Assembly (NCBI GenBank): GCA_027040375.1
Contig: JALUMJ010000095.1
Location: forward strand, 1-9,616
Direction of reading: 5' to 3'
DNA length: 9,616 nt
DNA from: Campylobacteraceae bacterium
GTDB taxonomy: Bacteria > Campylobacterota > Campylobacteria > Campylobacterales > Sulfurospirillaceae
The stretch's first letter is position 1. Each line of letters opens with the position of its first letter. Shown here one piece after another: positions 6,064-9,616 of the stretch. The position numbers and the translations under genes were made by a program. The notes under the pieces were generated by a model, which saw only the letters and a list, made by a program, of their open reading frames with translations, ran no database searches and was not told the DNA's origin.

Positions 6064-7286
6064 TATTTACCCCCAATTGGTTTTTCAAATTTCGTGACTA
6101 TTGGTAGAGCAAGCCACAATAAGATAAAGATACTCGCTGGTATCGGACCATAGGTTTTATAAACACCCTCAGGCGGTAATTTACCCATAATGGTAAGTAC
6201 TATCATTGTGATGAGTAGCAACCAAAACCATACTTTAAATGCGCCTCTTCTGCTTGCAGGAGCAACATTAGGACTTCTATCTAAGAAAGGTAAAAATATA
6301 AATATAGCTTGTGCAAAACCAAAAGCTAATAATCCTGGATTTTTAGGGAATGGTCGTAATATTTCATAAGTCCACAAGAAGTACCATTCAGGATAAATAT
6401 GTGTTGGTGTTTTGAGTCCATTTGCAGGATCAAAGTTTACTGGATCCATCGCAAATTCAAAATGAAAAAATACCAAATAAAAGAAGAAAGTTAAGAAAAA
6501 GCCTAAAACTACAATATCTTTACTTAAAAAGTCAAATTGAAATCGTATAACTTTTGCGTGTTTTGTATCACCTGAAAGGTATTTTTCGCTCTCTTCTTTA
6601 AAATCTATCTCTTCACCATCTTGATTGTTTACATGAGGCAGTCTCAAAGTTGCAAAGTGAAACACGATAAGAGCCATTATAACCAATGGAAGCAACACAA
6701 CATGAAGCATAAAAAATCTTGTGAGATATGCATCACCTGGAACAAATCCTCCTCTGATCCATTCAACCAATCCAGTCAAATGTAATGATCCAAGACTAAA
6801 GATGTCCGTGATAACTGTACCAGCCCAATAACTCATCTGTCCCCAAGGAAGCATATAACCACTAAAAGCTTCTGCTGAAAATGTTACAAAAAGAAGCATG
6901 CCTGAGATCCATATCATCTCCCTACCTTTTTTATAACTACCATAGTAAATAGCCGTAAACATATGTATATATATAATCAAAAATATAACTGAAGCTGCAA
7001 CTGCGTGTACATGTCTCCAAAGCCAGCCATAACCGACTTGACTCATAATCGTGTAGTTAACGCTATCAAATGCAAGTTTTGTATCTGGTTTGTAATACAT
7101 AAGTAAAAATATCCCAGAAATAAGCAAAAGACCAAAAGTCACTGCCAAAATCATACCCATTGCCCATAAAAAATTTATATTTTTAGGAATCCAGTATTCT
7201 GTTGCTAAAACCTTGTTTACTTTATCGATAGCAAGTCTTTGGTTTAGCCAATCGTGAATACTAGTCGCTTTTGTAAAATGTGCCAT
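6063..7286 (-). CDS. petB: Cytochrome b subunit of the quinol:cytochrome c oxidoreductase
   Basis: This integral membrane subunit binds two b haems and the quinol oxidation and reduction sites of the bc-type complex. It is a 407-aa fused cytochrome b (N-terminal four-helix haem part plus C-terminal part). Haem ligands are His94/His108 in helix B (13 residues between) and His195/His210 in helix D (14 residues between). The quinol-site PEWY motif is at 299-302. Hydrophobic helices are evident around 38-63, 92-116, 126-145, 190-213, 258-278, 318-335, 352-367 and 384-398. GGGAGG directly after the petA stop is its ribosome binding site, and the stop overlaps the petC start. The helix-D spacing is the b6f-type one rather than the mitochondrial one, while the unsplit length is bc1-like. 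Confidence 0.95.
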   Translation of the reverse strand: MAHFTKATSIHDWLNQRLAIDKVNKVLATEYWIPKNINFLWAMGMILAVTFGLLLISGIFLLMYYKPDTKLAFDSVNYTIMSQVGYGWLWRHVHAVAASVIFLIIYIHMFTAIYYGSYKKGREMIWISGMLLFVTFSAEAFSGYMLPWGQMSYWAGTVITDIFSLGSLHLTGLVEWIRGGFVPGDAYLTRFFMLHVVLLPLVIMALIVFHFATLRLPHVNNQDGEEIDFKEESEKYLSGDTKHAKVIRFQFDFLSKDIVVLGFFLTFFFYLVFFHFEFAMDPVNFDPANGLKTPTHIYPEWYFLWTYEILRPFPKNPGLLAFGFAQAIFIFLPFLDRSPNVAPASRRGAFKVWFWLLLITMIVLTIMGKLPPEGVYKTYGPIPASIFILLWLALPIVTKFEKPIGGK

Positions 7287-7290
7287 TTAT

Positions 7291-7296
7291 CCTCCC
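7291..7296 (-). promoter_or_regulatory. Ribosome binding site of petB
   Basis: On the minus strand GGGAGG fills the space between the petA stop codon (7297-7299) and the petB ATG, four bases before the ATG. It is a strong site placed to allow reinitiation after petA. Confidence 0.75.
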
Positions 7297-7806
7297 TTAT
7301 ACTGTTAAGCCAGCGGCTTTAAGTTTTTTAAATTCTGGACCTTCTTCGCCAATCACTACTTTAGTTCCTTTTAGCTTAAATGGAGGGATATATAAAGGTA
7401 ATGGAGGAGGAGATTTTGTAACATAACCATTTGAATCATACTGGCCACCATGACAAGCACAAATAAATTTATGTTGTTTAGGAAAATAAGACGGAATACA
7501 CCCAAGATGCGTACAAATCCCAATACAGATGAGATATCTACTGCCATCAACAATCACTTCCCTTGGATCTTTTTTCATGTCCGAAGTTTTTTTAAGTATA
7601 AAGATAGGTTTCCCTCTCCATTTTGCAACATATAGACTGTTAGGTTTTGCCGCACTTAAGTCTATAGTTGAAAATCCTGCTGCCATAACACTAGGTAGCG
7701 GATCCCATGTTCTTTTTGCAGCTCCAAGAGCAGCTATACCGCCAAGAGCAGTAAAGCCACCAAGTGCCATACCAAGAAAATCTCTTCTTTCTTTTTTTAT
7801 AGCCAT
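7297..7806 (-). CDS. petA: Rieske iron-sulfur subunit of the quinol:cytochrome c oxidoreductase
   Basis: This subunit accepts the first electron from quinol on its [2Fe-2S] cluster and carries it to the cytochrome c subunit. The 169-aa protein starts with a twin-arginine motif (RRDFLG, 7-12) and a hydrophobic stretch (about 12-30), which serve for Tat export and probably as an uncleaved membrane anchor. Cluster box 1 is CTHLGC (98-103) and box 2 is CACHGGQYD (116-124). By family rules Cys98, His100, Cys116 and His119 bind iron, and Cys103-Cys118 form the disulfide. PPPLPLYIPP near 133-142 is the usual Pro loop. Gly121 replaces the common Ser that hydrogen-bonds the cluster, which suggests a lower potential. 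It leads the petABC operon, with AAAGGA as ribosome binding site. Confidence 0.96.
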   Translation of the reverse strand: MAIKKERRDFLGMALGGFTALGGIAALGAAKRTWDPLPSVMAAGFSTIDLSAAKPNSLYVAKWRGKPIFILKKTSDMKKDPREVIVDGSRYLICIGICTHLGCIPSYFPKQHKFICACHGGQYDSNGYVTKSPPPLPLYIPPFKLKGTKVVIGEEGPEFKKLKAAGLTV

Positions 7807-7836
7807 TTTTTTCCTTTCTTTGTTTTAATTTTACTC

Positions 7837-7842
7837 ATTCTA
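7837..7842 (-). promoter_or_regulatory. Possible petABC promoter -10 box
   Basis: On the minus strand TAGAAT lies 30 bases before the petA ATG within AT-rich DNA (GATAATTAGATAGAATG). No clear -35 box is seen, as is common in Campylobacterota. The 104-bp gap after the upstream transporter gene makes an own promoter for petABC plausible. The exact box is a guess. Confidence 0.3.
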
Positions 7843-7910
7843 TCTAATTATCTTTTAAACTAAGATGATTTTTTTGTTAATATATATTAATTGTGTCATT
7901 AAACATAATT

Positions 7911-9128
7911 TTATGTGCATTTTTTTAGATTAGTGGAGAGAAAAAAGCCTGCTAAAAGCATGATGATACTAAGTATGTATATAATCTCGTAATTACCCAC
8001 ATACTTAAGAATTACACCTCCAAGTATTGGAAAAAAAAGTCCAATAGAAGTTATGCTTGATTGTAAGGCAGTGTAAATTGGTCTTTTATCTTCAGGGGCT
8101 ATTTCTATCACTAGATTCATCCCACTTATGCTAAAACCATCAAATGCTATACCAAAGAAAAGAAAAACTATAGCATAAGCATAGACATTGCTTGCAAAAA
8201 TAGCCACACAAAATGCTAAAATCATAAATACAAAACTTATTCGTAACATTTTTTCATAGTCATGGATTTTTCTCCATAAAAATGTGCTACCTATGATACT
8301 TCCTGCCATTTGAACAGTGATAAATCCACCAAGCATCCAACCTGTTAGTGTAAAAGAGTTGTTTGCATTTAGGATTACAAAAGGCATCGATAAAAGATAA
8401 CTAAAGCTAAGAAAGATAGCAAGGATTTGTCTTTGCAGTAATTTGTCAAGTTTTAGTATCTTTACAGAATTTTTTAAAAAGTGTTTAAAATGCTCTTCTT
8501 TTAAAGAAATATGTTCTTTTGAAGGCTCTTCAATAGTATAAAATACCCCAAAACCTATAACCATAAAAAAACTACTAATCATAAATAAATAAGCATAATT
8601 TAAAGGGGCATCGAAATTATTTAAGACATAACCAGCGATACTGCCACTGATGATAGAAGCTATAGAGGCGGCTATTCTTCTGTTTGCCATAGTTTTGCCA
8701 CGGTATCTTTTGGAAAATAGCTTTGCTTGAAGTTCTTTAAAATATATAGCTCCAAAACCAGCCATAAAAGAGAATGAAAAGAGACCAAAACCTATAAAAA
8801 ACAGGGTTAAAGTTTTGTTTTTGTCACCGATGAAAAATATGCTAGCACCAATCATAAACCAACTTAAAAAACGAAAGAAAAACACCCTTCCAAGGTAAGG
8901 CATCACTCTTTTGTATGTTTGTGCATAAAAAGCTGCGTATAATTGTATGATTACCGCACCCCCTCGGAGTAAAGATGCAAATATCCCCACTATTACAACG
9001 CTATCGCTGAAGTGATGTACCATCAGAGGCATTATCGTTGAAGGCTCAGCTATGGTGATTGCTAAAGCTAAAAAGAAAGCATGGATTATGTTTTTGCGGT
9101 TACTTATGGGATTATCAATTTTGAACAT
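7911..9128 (-). CDS. Major facilitator superfamily transporter, substrate unknown
   Basis: This is a 405-aa inner-membrane protein with about twelve predicted helices (roughly 15-36, 44-68, 80-100, 107-130, 151-170, 178-198, then 234-254, 263-284, 296-312, 316-340, 352-374, 381-399) split by a charged central loop (199-232). That 6+6 layout is the MFS pattern. The loop between helices 2 and 3 has only a degenerate form of the MFS signature (AQTYKRVMPYLGR), and a basic KRYRGKTMANRR loop follows helix 4. I cannot assign a substrate. Its ATG follows the mnmG stop with no gap (TAAATG), and its nearest ribosome-binding match, GGGAG inside mnmG, is rather far (13 bases), so it probably depends on translational coupling to mnmG. 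A link to the downstream petABC operon is not evident. Confidence 0.85.
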   Translation of the reverse strand: MFKIDNPISNRKNIIHAFFLALAITIAEPSTIMPLMVHHFSDSVVIVGIFASLLRGGAVIIQLYAAFYAQTYKRVMPYLGRVFFFRFLSWFMIGASIFFIGDKNKTLTLFFIGFGLFSFSFMAGFGAIYFKELQAKLFSKRYRGKTMANRRIAASIASIISGSIAGYVLNNFDAPLNYAYLFMISSFFMVIGFGVFYTIEEPSKEHISLKEEHFKHFLKNSVKILKLDKLLQRQILAIFLSFSYLLSMPFVILNANNSFTLTGWMLGGFITVQMAGSIIGSTFLWRKIHDYEKMLRISFVFMILAFCVAIFASNVYAYAIVFLFFGIAFDGFSISGMNLVIEIAPEDKRPIYTALQSSITSIGLFFPILGGVILKYVGNYEIIYILSIIMLLAGFFLSTNLKKCT

Positions 9129-9616
9129 TTATGATCGTTTTCTCCCTGCTATTTTGACATAAATTTGCAATATATCTAACGCGGCGGGCGTTATACCGCT
9201 TATCTCACTTGCAGCAAAAAGAGTTGGCGGGTTAAATTTTTGTAATTTTTCTATGACTTCATTACTCAGTCCTGAAATCGAGCTAAAATCCATCATAGGA
9301 GGTATCTTTACAGTCATTAGATTTTTCATTTTATCGATTTGTAATTTTTGTTTTTCGATATAATTTTTATATTTTGCTTCCACTAGTATCTGTTTTTTTG
9401 CTTCAAGTGTAAAGTTTTCAAATATAGGTGAGAGTTTTTCAAGTTTGTGTAAATCAAAAGATTTTCTCGCCACTATCTTTTGCAAACTCACTTTATCTGT
9501 TATTTTATCTTCATCAATCTGGGTCAAATACGCTATATTTTCTTTTGATGGTGTAAGAATTGTATCTTCAAGATAAGCCAAACCTTCCTTTGTCTGAAGG
9601 TCTTTTTTGACAACTT
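9129..9616 (-). CDS. mnmG: tRNA uridine-5-carboxymethylaminomethyl modification enzyme MnmG, C-terminal part
   Basis: MnmG (GidA), a FAD protein working with the GTPase MnmE, installs the carboxymethylaminomethyl group on the wobble uridine of certain tRNAs in the cytoplasm. Only the last 161 codons are visible; the frame runs off the right edge, so the FAD-binding domain lies outside. The visible part is the helical C-terminal domain that contacts MnmE and tRNA. Recognisable are LEDTILTP, the ENIAYL block, YKNYIEKQ and the strongly conserved ending [20 protein letters not shown] with [14 protein letters not shown]. The length of this domain is normal and the terminus RKRS is complete with a TAA stop. 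An internal TTG near the right edge is not the true start. The transporter gene begins immediately after its stop. Confidence 0.95.
   Translation of the reverse strand, partial: VVKKDLQTKEGLAYLEDTILTPSKENIAYLTQIDEDKITDKVSLQKIVARKSFDLHKLEKLSPIFENFTLEAKKQILVEAKYKNYIEKQKLQIDKMKNLMTVKIPPMMDFSSISGLSNEVIEKLQKFNPPTLFAASEISGITPAALDILQIYVKIAGRKRS

Noticed and set aside
7529..7828. Plus-strand open frame of 99 codons across petA
   Set aside because: It is antisense to a clear Rieske gene, has low-complexity composition and no family resemblance.
7846..7875. Plus-strand hairpin (AATTATCTT / AAGATGATT) followed by a T-run
   Set aside because: It would terminate plus-strand transcription, but the genes on both sides read on the minus strand. 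The stem is AT-rich and includes a wobble pair.
7877..7890. 14-bp AT palindrome TTAATATATATTAA upstream of petA
   Set aside because: Such palindromes are expected by chance in very AT-rich intergenic DNA, and no partner half-site or known operator is recognised.
9579..9581. TTG as the start of a separate 150-aa protein
   Set aside because: The frame continues unbroken to the window edge, and the product is the known MnmG C-terminal domain.

Overview
The window is AT-rich chromosomal DNA from a member of the Campylobacterota (formerly Epsilonproteobacteria). The evidence is the cofactor-independent phosphoglycerate mutase beside fabG, acpP, fabF and accA (a gene order I recall from Campylobacter), together with a Rieske/full-length cytochrome b/diheme cytochrome c quinol oxidase operon of the type found in that phylum. 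I cannot name the genus. A free-living Sulfurimonas/Sulfurospirillum-like organism is a guess.

Left half, plus strand: the 3' part of gpmI (1-1401), a 377-bp gene-free gap (1402-1778), then fabG, acpP, fabF and accA (1779-5064). These four supply parts of type II fatty acid synthesis: the malonyl-CoA-forming carboxyltransferase alpha subunit, the acyl carrier, the condensing enzyme and the beta-ketoacyl reductase. A strong hairpin (5079-5109) closes this group and also lies at the end of the convergent pet operon.

Right half, minus strand: the 3' part of mnmG (tRNA wobble-uridine modification) abuts a 12-helix major facilitator transporter of unknown substrate. After a 104-bp gap comes petA-petB-petC, tightly packed, encoding a menaquinol:cytochrome c oxidoreductase.

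All protein genes are recognisable or assignable to a family, and I found no new multi-gene system. The part that known genes do not explain is the gpmI-fabG gap. It holds a 133-bp element bounded by perfect 25-bp inverted repeats with two further hairpins inside. Directly after it stands a tandem array of an 83-bp unit (one deleted copy, one full copy, one partial copy), each full unit able to form two hairpins. This looks like two different small repeat elements accumulated at one site in an otherwise compact gene cluster. Secondary points of interest are sequence marks of a low-potential, b6f-like quinol oxidase: a 14-residue spacing in the second haem-ligand pair of PetB, and a Gly in place of the usual Ser in the Rieske cluster-binding loop of PetA.
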